This document shows, one piece after another, positions 1-7,833 of a stretch of 32,523 bases of DNA. Source of the DNA: Candidatus Rifleibacteriota bacterium (GTDB lineage Bacteria; Muiribacteriota; Ozemobacteria; Ozemobacterales; Ozemobacteraceae); NCBI GenBank assembly GCA_015233155.1, contig JADFYG010000066.1, positions 1 through 32,523 of the forward strand. The letters are read 5' to 3'. Every line of letters starts with the position of its first letter. Position 1 is the stretch's first letter. The notes under the pieces were generated by a model. The model made no database searches. It was given only the letters and a program-made list of their open reading frames with translations, and had not been told where the DNA came from. The position numbers and the translations under genes were made by a program.

Positions 1-2
1 CT

Positions 3-206
3 GATCTGTTAATGCGAAAATGGAGTTTGCTTGAACAGAGCGGAGCGGACAAGACGGCAATATCCGATGTTTTAAAAGATTTTCTGGATCGCTTTCCTGG
101 CGATTTGCGTGTAAGGCGTGTTTCTCTCGTCATGGAGTCCATGATGAAAATCAAAGACAAAAAAGACAGTAACGGAAAAGAGCCTCAAGGCGGCAAAGGT
201 AATTGA
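3..206 (+). CDS. C-terminal end of an unidentified protein (cut by window edge)
   Basis: The frame is open to the left edge, so the ATG at 12 is probably internal and this is the tail of a longer protein. The visible 68 residues contain a helical stretch ending in FPGDLRVRRVS, reminiscent of a TPR-like or other alpha-helical repeat, followed by a Lys/Gly-rich polar tail. No catalytic motif is visible. The stop codon at 204-206 lies 5 bases before the ATG of the next gene, which suggests translational coupling in one operon. The function cannot be assigned. Confidence 0.5.
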   Translation, partial: DLLMRKWSLLEQSGADKTAISDVLKDFLDRFPGDLRVRRVSLVMESMMKIKDKKDSNGKEPQGGKGN

Positions 207-211
207 AGATC

Positions 212-1483
212 ATGAAGAAGCGTGGAATCCTGTTTTCGGTAGTGTTGTTGACGTTTGGCATACTGTTGATTTTTTCCTCAAATGTTGAGGCTGCAAAACT
301 ATTTGTGCCTATGGACGATGAACAGACTGATCACTTGCGAGCTTATGGTCTTGCCTACCATGCGCTTGATAAGGAAAGTGTCAATGTGGAATGGCTGCTG
401 AATTACAAGGGGGGCTCTTTCTTGATGGATGATCTGCCCAATTTGCGTAATCGAGCACGCGAACTCGGGGTGTATATACAAACTATTGACGATGCGCAGG
501 TAGCAGCTATTTACGCGAAGATTGAAGATGAAAATATGGAACGGGTGATGCTCGAAAAGGCACCGAAGATTGCCGTTTACACACCCGATTTTGCCGAACC
601 CTGGGACGATGCCGTGACGCTTGTTTTGGAATATGCACAGGTTCCTTTCGCAAAATTCTATGATAAAGATGTATTGTCCGGCGGGTTGGCGAAATATGAC
701 TGGATTCATCTGCATCACGAAGATTTTACGGGGCAGTTCGGCAAATTCTACGGAGCATTTCGTTTTGCAGATTGGTATCGAAAGCAGGTCACGCAAAGTC
801 AACTCGACGCGCAACAGGCAGGATTCCAAAAGGTCAGCCAACTCAAGCTCGCCGTGGCGCGCGGCATTCGAAAATTTGTGCTTGACGGAGGCTTTCTCTT
901 TGCGATGTGTTCCGCGGTCGACTCGCTCGATGTCGCACTTGCCGCGAATGGTACAGACATCGTAGCCGCCGAGATAGACGGGGATCCTGTTGATCCTTTG
1001 TGTGATTCAAAACTTGATTATTCACAGACATTCGCGTTTCAGAATTTCAAACTGATCACAGATCCGATGATATATGAGTTTTCAGATATAGATGTGTCAA
1101 ACAACTACTCCGGGGATCCCGGAACATTCAAGCTATTCGATTTTTCCGCGAAGGTTGATCCTATTCCAACGATGCTCACTCAGAACCACCGCAATGTTAT
1201 AGATGGATTTTTTGGTCAGACGACTGCATTTCGCAAAAGTCTTATCAAGTCGTCAGTCACGATTCTTGCTGAAAATAATGATGGTATCTCTGTCAAATAT
1301 CTTCGCGGAGATCTCGGAAAGGGCAGTTTTTGTTTTTACGGTGGTCACGATCCGGCTGATGTCAGTCACATTGTCGGTGAAGGGCCGACTCAGCTTGAGT
1401 TGCATAAAAATAGCCCGGGCTATCGCTTGATCCTCAACAACATTCTGTTTCCGGCTGCCAAGAAAAAAGAGCGCAAGACCTGA
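212..1483 (+). CDS. Secreted protein of unknown function (family often labelled 'asparagine synthetase B' in error)
   Basis: The protein has 423 residues and starts with a clear signal peptide (MKKRG, a hydrophobic core, then NVEA before the predicted cleavage), which is why the ATG at 212 is preferred over the TTG at 203. The mature N-terminus LFVPMDDEQTDHLRAYGLAY is a motif I recall from a family of exported proteins in Bacteroidota and related bacteria, often annotated asparagine synthetase B although no synthetase domain is visible. The middle part (VYTPD..., IRKFVLDGGFLFAMCSAVDS) resembles a glutamine-amidotransferase-like alpha/beta fold, including a GGFLFAMCSA segment like a nucleophile elbow. 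It lies 18 bases before the M48 protease gene and is probably co-transcribed with it. Family assignment is from memory; the biochemical role is unknown. Confidence 0.75.
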   Translation: MKKRGILFSVVLLTFGILLIFSSNVEAAKLFVPMDDEQTDHLRAYGLAYHALDKESVNVEWLLNYKGGSFLMDDLPNLRNRARELGVYIQTIDDAQVAAIYAKIEDENMERVMLEKAPKIAVYTPDFAEPWDDAVTLVLEYAQVPFAKFYDKDVLSGGLAKYDWIHLHHEDFTGQFGKFYGAFRFADWYRKQVTQSQLDAQQAGFQKVSQLKLAVARGIRKFVLDGGFLFAMCSAVDSLDVALAANGTDIVAAEIDGDPVDPLCDSKLDYSQTFAFQNFKLITDPMIYEFSDIDVSNNYSGDPGTFKLFDFSAKVDPIPTMLTQNHRNVIDGFFGQTTAFRKSLIKSSVTILAENNDGISVKYLRGDLGKGSFCFYGGHDPADVSHIVGEGPTQLELHKNSPGYRLILNNILFPAAKKKERKT

Positions 1484-1501
1484 CGGAGGTCTTTACCAGG
1501 A

Positions 1502-3196
1502 ATGCTTTTCGCGTTTTTTCTCCCGCTTGTTATTCTCGGCCTTTTTACGACCGACGCCGCCGGTATTTTAGCTTTCGCGCCTTTCACTGGTTTTGTCGCA
1601 TGGATCGGGTTAACATTTTTTGCCATTTTCTGGGTGGTTCCGACGCATCTTGAATCACTTATCAGCCATGATAAATTCGATGAATTGATACTCGCTCAGG
1701 ATCGCCTTCCATGGATGATTTCGTTCTGGGTGTTGTTACTACAGGCGATTGCTTCACCAGCCATACTTGTTGCTCCGGGTTTCGTGCGCTTATTTCCGCA
1801 GTTCGCTCCGCTGATTGCTTCATCAGTCGCTTACGTAATTATTCTTTGGGGTTGCGCGGGTGGTTTCCATCGAGGTTTTCGGGCAATGCTCCTCTGGGAA
1901 CAAACACCAGCCGAATATCTTCGTGCGCGTCTTTCCGCGCCGATACTCCTGTTTCCGCCGCTGCTTGCCGGAGCATTTCTGGAGGACATAGCGTCCTGGA
2001 TTTCTATTCTTCCTGGTCTTTCCGATTTGCCCCTGATAGTGTGTTCACCAATTTTTTGTATCTGTCTGTATCTTTTTTCACCCAATCTCTTTAATTGGGC
2101 CTGGCAAGCCGAGCCGTTGAAAGAAAAAACCGCTATGGCTGCAGAGATCATGGAGATGACAAAAAAAACCGGAACTCCGATTGCTGGTATTCGGGTTTGG
2201 AACACTTTCAAGGAGCCTATTCCGAATGCGGCTGTCGTCGGTCTGATTCCGTCGTTCAGATATGTATATCTGACGCGACATCTGTTGGACACTTTTCCCG
2301 AGCGTGAGCAGATAGTCATTGTGGCTCACGAATTGGGGCATTTTCGACTTGGCCACGTCTGGACCTACCTCTGGTTTACCTTCTTACTTGTTTTTCTCTC
2401 GCTGTCAGGACGCCTTCTTGTATTTTTACATTGGCCGCGTCTTCCTGAATTGTTGTCCGGCTGGTACTTGTTTCCTATCGAGCTTTTTGGATTTCTGGGC
2501 GGATTCATTCTGCTTTTCACGGCTCTATCGCGGGCGAGTGAGTATCAGGCAGACTGTTTCGCTGCAGATCTCGTCGGAAAATCCGAAATGATTTCAGCCA
2601 TGAATCATCTTTCAAGAGAGTTGCGTCCCCCCTCGCGACGGTTCCCATGGTGGATGGAAACTCATCCCGATTTTTCGTCGCGTATTGCGCGTATCGAGTC
2701 CTGGAATAGTAAACAAGCTGATCTGATTCTTGTATCCTGGCGGCTTCGTCTTGTGATGTGTCTTTTAATTGGCTTCGGGCTCGCATTCCTGCTTCCGACA
2801 TTCGGTCTGGTTTGGGACCTGGCTTCTACGGCGCGTTATATTTCGCGAAATCCGGATTCGGAGATCGAAAAGCGACTTGGCATATTATGCACGCAATTAG
2901 GAGATCATCCCGTGCTAAATGAACTGGCGGCGCGTCGAGCATTTTATCGTGGCCGGATTGTTGAGGGCTTTGTTCGTACAGCAGCACTGTGGGCGGATTG
3001 TCCCATCGCGCTTTTCAGTCGTTACAAAGCTTCCGGGGCGTCAAAGATATTTCAACATTCGGCTTCGCCAGAAGTTGCTTTGAACTTCGAGATCGTGCAA
3101 TTTTTGTTGCAATCGCTTGACCTCAGGAGAGTTCATGGGATACCCCTTTTTGATCAGGTTTTCGATTTCGTCCAGATACCGCTCGGTCAACGTTGA
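1502..3196 (+). CDS. M48 family integral-membrane zinc metalloprotease
   Basis: The 564-residue protein has several hydrophobic segments (about residues 1-45, 75-125, 155-195, 285-345 and 410-435) around the zinc motif H276-E-L-G-H280 in VAHELGHFRLGHV. E347 in ASEYQAD is the expected third zinc ligand of M48 (HtpX/Ste24-like) peptidases. Such enzymes cleave membrane or misfolded exported proteins. A GGAGG at about 1486-1490 precedes the ATG. The region after the last membrane segment is a hydrophilic tail, and its last 52 codons overlap an antisense gene at 3041-3280, so the real functional C-terminus may be shorter than the open frame. It is embedded in a run of exported-protein genes and followed by a second, catalytically dead M48-like gene at 4637, so a protease/pseudoprotease pair is possible. 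Confidence 0.85.
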   Translation: MLFAFFLPLVILGLFTTDAAGILAFAPFTGFVAWIGLTFFAIFWVVPTHLESLISHDKFDELILAQDRLPWMISFWVLLLQAIASPAILVAPGFVRLFPQFAPLIASSVAYVIILWGCAGGFHRGFRAMLLWEQTPAEYLRARLSAPILLFPPLLAGAFLEDIASWISILPGLSDLPLIVCSPIFCICLYLFSPNLFNWAWQAEPLKEKTAMAAEIMEMTKKTGTPIAGIRVWNTFKEPIPNAAVVGLIPSFRYVYLTRHLLDTFPEREQIVIVAHELGHFRLGHVWTYLWFTFLLVFLSLSGRLLVFLHWPRLPELLSGWYLFPIELFGFLGGFILLFTALSRASEYQADCFAADLVGKSEMISAMNHLSRELRPPSRRFPWWMETHPDFSSRIARIESWNSKQADLILVSWRLRLVMCLLIGFGLAFLLPTFGLVWDLASTARYISRNPDSEIEKRLGILCTQLGDHPVLNELAARRAFYRGRIVEGFVRTAALWADCPIALFSRYKASGASKIFQHSASPEVALNFEIVQFLLQSLDLRRVHGIPLFDQVFDFVQIPLGQR

Positions 3197-3280
3197 ATAT
3201 TTCTGTATCTTATGCAGAACGAAATCCTCGTCATCCGGAGGATGAATAATGGAATCATTAGATTCGCGAATATCTGCCAT
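3041..3280 (-). CDS. Small coiled-coil protein, antisense overlap with the M48 gene
   Basis: The 79-residue protein (MADIRESND start) is rich in Glu, Lys and Leu and predicted to be mostly helical (HKIQKYSTLTERYLDEIENL, then VKRLQQKLHDLEVQ). Its start is strongly supported: AGGAG stands eight bases before the ATG on the minus strand. The composition looks like a genuine soluble protein rather than a shadow frame. It runs convergent to the M48 protease gene and overlaps its last 156 bases, and its 5' end lies just upstream of the next rightward gene. I do not recognise a family. A helical partner or adaptor protein is a reasonable guess only. Confidence 0.6.
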   Translation of the reverse strand: MADIRESNDSIIHPPDDEDFVLHKIQKYSTLTERYLDEIENLIKKGYPMNSPEVKRLQQKLHDLEVQSNFWRSRMLKYL

Positions 3281-3425
3281 TGCGAAAGCTCCTAACAGTG
3301 AGTTACCCGGGCGCTCTCCATATCGGCCGATTTCACTGTTTTTCTTAGTATTGTGTCACTCGATGAGAAATAAGCCGAGCTGTGCAATTGGAGCGCATTC
3401 TTCGCGAGTAGCAAGGGCTTCCGTG

Positions 3426-4640
3426 ATGCATAGGTCACTTGTATCCGGATTAATAATAGCTGTTCTGGCTTTTCTTGCATTCGGATCATCATTCCGGGTA
3501 TGTCAGGCCTTTGCCAAAGCAAAGGGTACAGTCAGCCGCATTGATTTTTTGGAAAAAGCCGTCGAAGTTATCGGGGGGGGGCCAATCGATGAGGCCTCTG
3601 CAGTAACGTCCGGAATTCTGGAGCCCTGCCCGGACGGCCACTATCATCTTGACTGGCCTGTAACACGTGGTCTCGCGGTTCGTTCCCTTGCTCGTCTTAT
3701 TATTCGTCTTCCCGTAAAAGTAACCTTTCCCGGAGTTTTTTGCGATGTTGGATCAGGAACCCCCCTTAGCGAGGCCCTCGACATCGTCGGTGGAGCATTC
3801 AAGAATATTGACCAAGAGCGGTTAAGGCCAGATCGTTTATTCACTCCATCAGATCTGGAAACAGTTCTCAGCGCATTGATGACGCGCATCCCATCCGGAA
3901 CAGCTTCTGCTCCTTCTCTCGTTCCGATGGTTCCACTGACGCAGAGTGTAGAAGGTAAGGAGTTTTCCAATTCATTCAGATTTTCAGATCCGCGAACATC
4001 GGCCATGGATAGAATCAGACAGACGCAAGTGATTGAGGATACTGAGCGCCTGTCTAAGTATGATATTTCTTCGACGGGTTCAGATGTTAATTTGTATTCT
4101 GTCGCGAGTGCATCCCGGATGAATGGTTTTGATTATGATGGTGCCCAGACTCATATTGATACAGATTCAAATAAAAGTATCGGAGTCGATGGTCTTGCGG
4201 GTAGAATTGCCTCGTCAGAATTGGTCCTCGGTTCAAACACGGCGCGAGTCAACCGTCTGGGACGTTTTGTCCCGCACGATCAGCTTTCTCCCACAAATGC
4301 CTTCGATCTCGAAGCTGCTGAAAAGGGCACAGCTGAAATCGAACACAGTCTGGATTCACTGGAGGTAAATATTTTGGATCTTGTATCGCTGGTGGAAGTC
4401 GACCGGGCAGACGATCGACGACTCAGAGATGCGCTTGCCGAGATCAGACCCATGCTGAGCACTTCCGAGGAAAAACTGAATATTTCACAGGATACTCTTG
4501 GAGCCGTTTTATTGGTGGATGGGGATAGCATGCGTCGTGCAGCGAGTCTAAAGGATCGTTTAAATCGAAATCTTGCCCGCATTGCTCGCTTGCGGGAGCG
4601 TATCGACGATAGACTTAAGCTTGAGGAGAAAACGCAATGA
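3426..4640 (+). CDS. Exported protein with degenerate S-layer-homology repeats and coiled-coil tail
   Basis: I chose the ATG at 3426 (AAGGG about eight bases upstream, then signal peptide MHRSLVSGLIIAVLAFLAF) over the in-frame ATG at 3249, which would place the signal peptide 60 residues inside. The mature N-terminus contains two SLH-like units: SGILEPCPDGHYHLDWPVTR followed by GLAVRSLARLI matches the SLH pattern (G-I-x-x-x-x-P-D-G-x-F-x-P-x-x-P-V-T-R-A-E), and FCDVGSGTPLSEALDIV with a following LFTPSDLETVLSALM is a second degenerate unit. SLH domains usually tether proteins to cell-wall polymers or the outer envelope. The last 100 residues are Arg/Glu/Leu-rich and likely coiled coil. The gene overlaps the next one (stop/start ATGA), implying coupled translation. 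Function beyond envelope association is unknown. Confidence 0.65.
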   Translation: MHRSLVSGLIIAVLAFLAFGSSFRVCQAFAKAKGTVSRIDFLEKAVEVIGGGPIDEASAVTSGILEPCPDGHYHLDWPVTRGLAVRSLARLIIRLPVKVTFPGVFCDVGSGTPLSEALDIVGGAFKNIDQERLRPDRLFTPSDLETVLSALMTRIPSGTASAPSLVPMVPLTQSVEGKEFSNSFRFSDPRTSAMDRIRQTQVIEDTERLSKYDISSTGSDVNLYSVASASRMNGFDYDGAQTHIDTDSNKSIGVDGLAGRIASSELVLGSNTARVNRLGRFVPHDQLSPTNAFDLEAAEKGTAEIEHSLDSLEVNILDLVSLVEVDRADDRRLRDALAEIRPMLSTSEEKLNISQDTLGAVLLVDGDSMRRAASLKDRLNRNLARIARLRERIDDRLKLEEKTQ

Positions 4641-5380
4641 TGATTTATTTTGCGAGTCGTCGTGTCTTTGTTGTAATGTTTGCCTGGTCATTGTTTCTTC
4701 CTTTATTTATGCCTGCCACCGGCATCGCTCAGACGCGGAATCCTTTGTCGCAGTATATTTCGAATCTGCTGGACGAAACATCCGCGGAAAAAGCTATAGG
4801 CAATCTTTTGGAGGAAGCGTTTCGCCAGGAATGCATTGCTTCGGGGCCAGAGCGCCTCATTGCATCGTCTGCCCTTGAAGATCGTCTAAAACAGCTTGCC
4901 GCACTTACGCCGCGTCCCGCTCTTCCTTATCGCTTGCTTGTTTTGAAAAGCCCGATTCCTGGAGAAATTCCGTTTCCAGGTGGACTGGTTGTTGTCACCG
5001 AAGGCATCCTTTCATTGACTCAGACACCGGAGGAAAGGACTTTTCTACTGGCGCGCAATCTGATGCATGTTGCTTTGCGCCATCCATTGACTGCGATGAA
5101 ACGGGAAGGTCTCTACGCGCGCGCACTCAAATTGCTCAAACAGACATCTGACCATCGGGATAATCGCGAAATGCGACTTCTTTTACGTGATTATATAAAA
5201 GCGGCTGCTGGTATGGACCAGCAGCGTGCTGATCGTGAAGCGATTGCTCTTCTGCCGGATGAACCAGGTCTGAAAGCAGCTGCAATAGGGCTTCTGGAAC
5301 GCTGCTCGCAGGCTTTGTGGCCGGCCATGCCGTGGGATTGGTTCGATCTGTCTGGTCGCATCGACGCTCTGAAGCAATAG
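4637..5380 (+). CDS. Secreted M48-like pseudo-protease lacking the HExxH motif
   Basis: The protein has 247 residues with an N-terminal signal peptide ending near TGIAQ. The segment PFPGGLVVVTEGILSLTQT followed by PEERTFLLARNLMHVALRHP lines up with the M48C peptidase pattern (GG-x-x-x-V-T-x-G-L-L ... A-H-E-x-x-H-V-x-x-R-H). Here the zinc-binding and catalytic His-Glu are replaced by R140-N141, with only H144 retained, so zinc proteolysis should be impossible. No other HExxH is present. The start overlaps the stop of the SLH-like gene (ATGATG at 4637), so both are coupled. A regulatory, chaperone or substrate-binding role next to the active M48 enzyme is an inference. Confidence 0.7.
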   Translation: MMIYFASRRVFVVMFAWSLFLPLFMPATGIAQTRNPLSQYISNLLDETSAEKAIGNLLEEAFRQECIASGPERLIASSALEDRLKQLAALTPRPALPYRLLVLKSPIPGEIPFPGGLVVVTEGILSLTQTPEERTFLLARNLMHVALRHPLTAMKREGLYARALKLLKQTSDHRDNREMRLLLRDYIKAAAGMDQQRADREAIALLPDEPGLKAAAIGLLERCSQALWPAMPWDWFDLSGRIDALKQ

Positions 5381-5392
5381 TGAGTATCATTT

Positions 5393-7804
5393 TTGATTCA
5401 ATCCATGGATAATGGTGGCGAGGTATTGCGTAGAAATGAGCCATTTTTACGCCGTTCGGCTTTTGCCGCGATAGCTGCAGATCCACACCGCACTGATCGG
5501 GAATTTCTGGAAGAAGGCTTGCATGATGGTGATCCGATTACAGCCATGCTTGCGCATATCGGTCTTCGTCGTCTGTTTCCGACATCTGCTGCCGTCGACG
5601 CCGCCTGGCGTGATCTGTTCGGTGAATCAGTCGATTTGCTTGCTCGTTGTGCGGTTTCCGGTCCTGTTTCGATACGCATTGCTGCACTTTCTGCGCTTTC
5701 ATTCGCTCCGAGCGGTTTAACGCTTGGTCTTGCGGACCGTGTTCTCTCAAGTCTTGCCGAATCCGGAAAACCGGCGTCGGGTAATAGAATGGATGGCGTT
5801 GGTGTCATTGGTTCCGGCGGTGGCGGGGTCATTTCGGACTGCCCGCCAGCGCTTCCACTCATCAATGCTGCCCGTTCCGTCGATTTGCCGGACGGAATAG
5901 GCCTTTTGCTTGCTGCGCTTCCAGATGCATCTGATCGTCTGACATTGTTTCGGCGTGAGCTTGATGTCAGTGCCCCTGATCCTGATCGCATGTTGGCTGT
6001 TCTTATTGCCTTGCAGGCACGCCCCATGCCGGCTTTGTCCGAAGCGTTGATTCCTGTTGCCAGGTCACCTGAACCGAGGCTCGCGGTAGAGGGGGCCAGG
6101 GCGCTTTTGGCCTGTGGAGGGAATCGCGTTTTTTTGTTCGTTCTTTCGCTTTTGAAGGATACGCAGGATTCTGCGAAAAAAGCCGGATTGCTTCCTCTTT
6201 TAGCGCGCACCGGTCGTCCAGAAGTCTGGCCCTTACTAGTCGCGCATCTTGCACATCCGAATTGGATCGTTCGTCGTTCAGCAGTCGATGCGGTTTCTCG
6301 TTTTGCTGCACCTGAAAACAAGCGTCGTGAAGTCATTACGCCGCTTCTCAATGATGATCATCCTGCGGTTGCTTGTGAAGCGGCCAGCCATGCATGGAGC
6401 CTCGGTTCATTCGACGCGCTTTCCCAGCTTGAGCGTCGTTTAGATCGCGAAAACTCACGTGAGCGGGCGCTTGCTGCTGCGGCCCTGGCCCGTCTGCCCG
6501 CATCGGTTGCACTACCTATTCTTGCTGAACGGCTCGGCAGAGAAAAACACGGAGATGTGCTTCGCGAGATGATGATGGGATTACGTGGATTAATTCCGCA
6601 GGCTGCCGCGGAGCAGGTAGTTGTAGATAGAATGATGCCTGCTTTGCGGAGATTACTCGATGGCGGAGATCCTTTTCTGCGCAGTCAGGCGGCTGTATTG
6701 TGCGGCCTTTTAGGTCCGCCGGCTGAAGATCTCATACTTGGCGCACTCGAAAAACAGGAGCATCCACATGTACTCGCCTCGCTGATCAGTGCTCTCGGTC
6801 GCGTTGGGCGGCCGCGGATGCTTATTCTTGCCCGATTTCATGATCACCCGGATCCGCGCGTCCGTGCAAATCTGATGGAGACACTTCTGCCATGTGGCTC
6901 GTCGTCCGCCCCATATTTGGGGGCCGGATTGCGCGATGTTTCGTCGCGTGTTCGTGCGGCAGCGGCAATAAGTCTTTTTCAGCTCGGTAGACTTGATGTA
7001 GTCGGAGCTCTTGACCGAATGCTGCTCGAAACGACGCATCTACCTGTTATCTCCGCTTGTAGAGCTCTTGGTCGACTTATGCGGCTTCAACCGCCGACTC
7101 TTGGTTCCGAGCATCCGCTTTCACTGGCCCTCAACCGCGAGGCAAGACGTCGTCCGATTTCGTGTATCGATATACCTCCATTGCTGGCCGATCCTTCTCT
7201 CCCTGCAATATTCGCCGATTTGGCACGTATTGGCGTTGATGAATCCGGCAGGCGAATCACTTTTTCACCTGTCTCAGGAATAGGAGTTCTCGAAAAGGTC
7301 CGTCGCGAAGAACCCGTCGCACACGGACCACGCCGTCTGCTTGCAGCCTTTTTGATGGGGGCCGGACGTTCCGAAGAGGCACTCACGCTTCTGGAAGTCT
7401 GTCTGCGTGATCATCCGGCTGTACTAGCCGATTTGCTTGATGCCTATCGCCTTGCCATGATTACAGGTGATCTTGTTCGGGCTGATCGCTTTGGAAGTCG
7501 CGTGCGTGAGATATATCCGGCGTTGCTTGATGCGTGTCGGGTGAGTGTTTCCACCACTCCGGAGACTGCACTCGATTTTCAACGCAAATTACACCATCTT
7601 TCTACACCCTCCATGAATGTTTATCCGTTCATGATTGGTGTGAAAGCTCAGGAAGGCGACAGAGAAACAGTTCTGGAGCTATTGAGTGAATTACTGCTCG
7701 CACGCCCTACTAATAGTGTGGTCGCTAAAAAACTTGCAGAACAACTTCCGGAGGCTGCCGCGTCTTTACGCGAGGCTCTTCTTGCCTGGGTGGCTATTCT
7801 TTGA
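5393..7804 (+). CDS. HEAT-repeat scaffold protein
   Basis: The 803-residue protein is almost entirely built of HEAT/PBS-lyase-type helical repeats of about 30 residues, for example HPNWIVRRSAVDAVSRF, DPFLRSQAAVLCGLLG, HPDPRVRANLMETLLP and SSRVRAAAAISLFQLG. The C-terminal 150 residues look TPR-like (AHGPRRLLAAFLMGAGRSEE then ALTLLEVCLRDHPAVLAD). Such proteins act as interaction scaffolds. The start is uncertain: an in-frame stop at 5381-5383 limits it, leaving TTG at 5393 (weak GTGAG upstream) or ATG at 5405 (no ribosome site). No signal peptide is visible, so it may act in the cytoplasm, unlike its operon neighbours. It follows the pseudo-M48 gene by 12 bases and is probably the last gene of the cluster; the next gene converges on it after 29 bases. 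Confidence 0.8.
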   Translation: MIQSMDNGGEVLRRNEPFLRRSAFAAIAADPHRTDREFLEEGLHDGDPITAMLAHIGLRRLFPTSAAVDAAWRDLFGESVDLLARCAVSGPVSIRIAALSALSFAPSGLTLGLADRVLSSLAESGKPASGNRMDGVGVIGSGGGGVISDCPPALPLINAARSVDLPDGIGLLLAALPDASDRLTLFRRELDVSAPDPDRMLAVLIALQARPMPALSEALIPVARSPEPRLAVEGARALLACGGNRVFLFVLSLLKDTQDSAKKAGLLPLLARTGRPEVWPLLVAHLAHPNWIVRRSAVDAVSRFAAPENKRREVITPLLNDDHPAVACEAASHAWSLGSFDALSQLERRLDRENSRERALAAAALARLPASVALPILAERLGREKHGDVLREMMMGLRGLIPQAAAEQVVVDRMMPALRRLLDGGDPFLRSQAAVLCGLLGPPAEDLILGALEKQEHPHVLASLISALGRVGRPRMLILARFHDHPDPRVRANLMETLLPCGSSSAPYLGAGLRDVSSRVRAAAAISLFQLGRLDVVGALDRMLLETTHLPVISACRALGRLMRLQPPTLGSEHPLSLALNREARRRPISCIDIPPLLADPSLPAIFADLARIGVDESGRRITFSPVSGIGVLEKVRREEPVAHGPRRLLAAFLMGAGRSEEALTLLEVCLRDHPAVLADLLDAYRLAMITGDLVRADRFGSRVREIYPALLDACRVSVSTTPETALDFQRKLHHLSTPSMNVYPFMIGVKAQEGDRETVLELLSELLLARPTNSVVAKKLAEQLPEAAASLREALLAWVAIL

Positions 7805-7833
7805 TTTCTGTAATCTGCAATCTGTAATGTGGA

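Noticed and set aside
3249..3425. N-terminal extension of the SLH-like protein to the ATG at 3249
   Set aside because: It would bury the signal peptide 60 residues inside and overlap the well-supported start region of the antisense gene; ATG 3426 has a ribosome site and an immediate signal peptide.
5398..6351. 317-codon minus-strand frame under the HEAT gene
   Set aside because: Arg/Ser/Ala-rich composition typical of an antisense shadow; the plus strand shows clear HEAT repeats.
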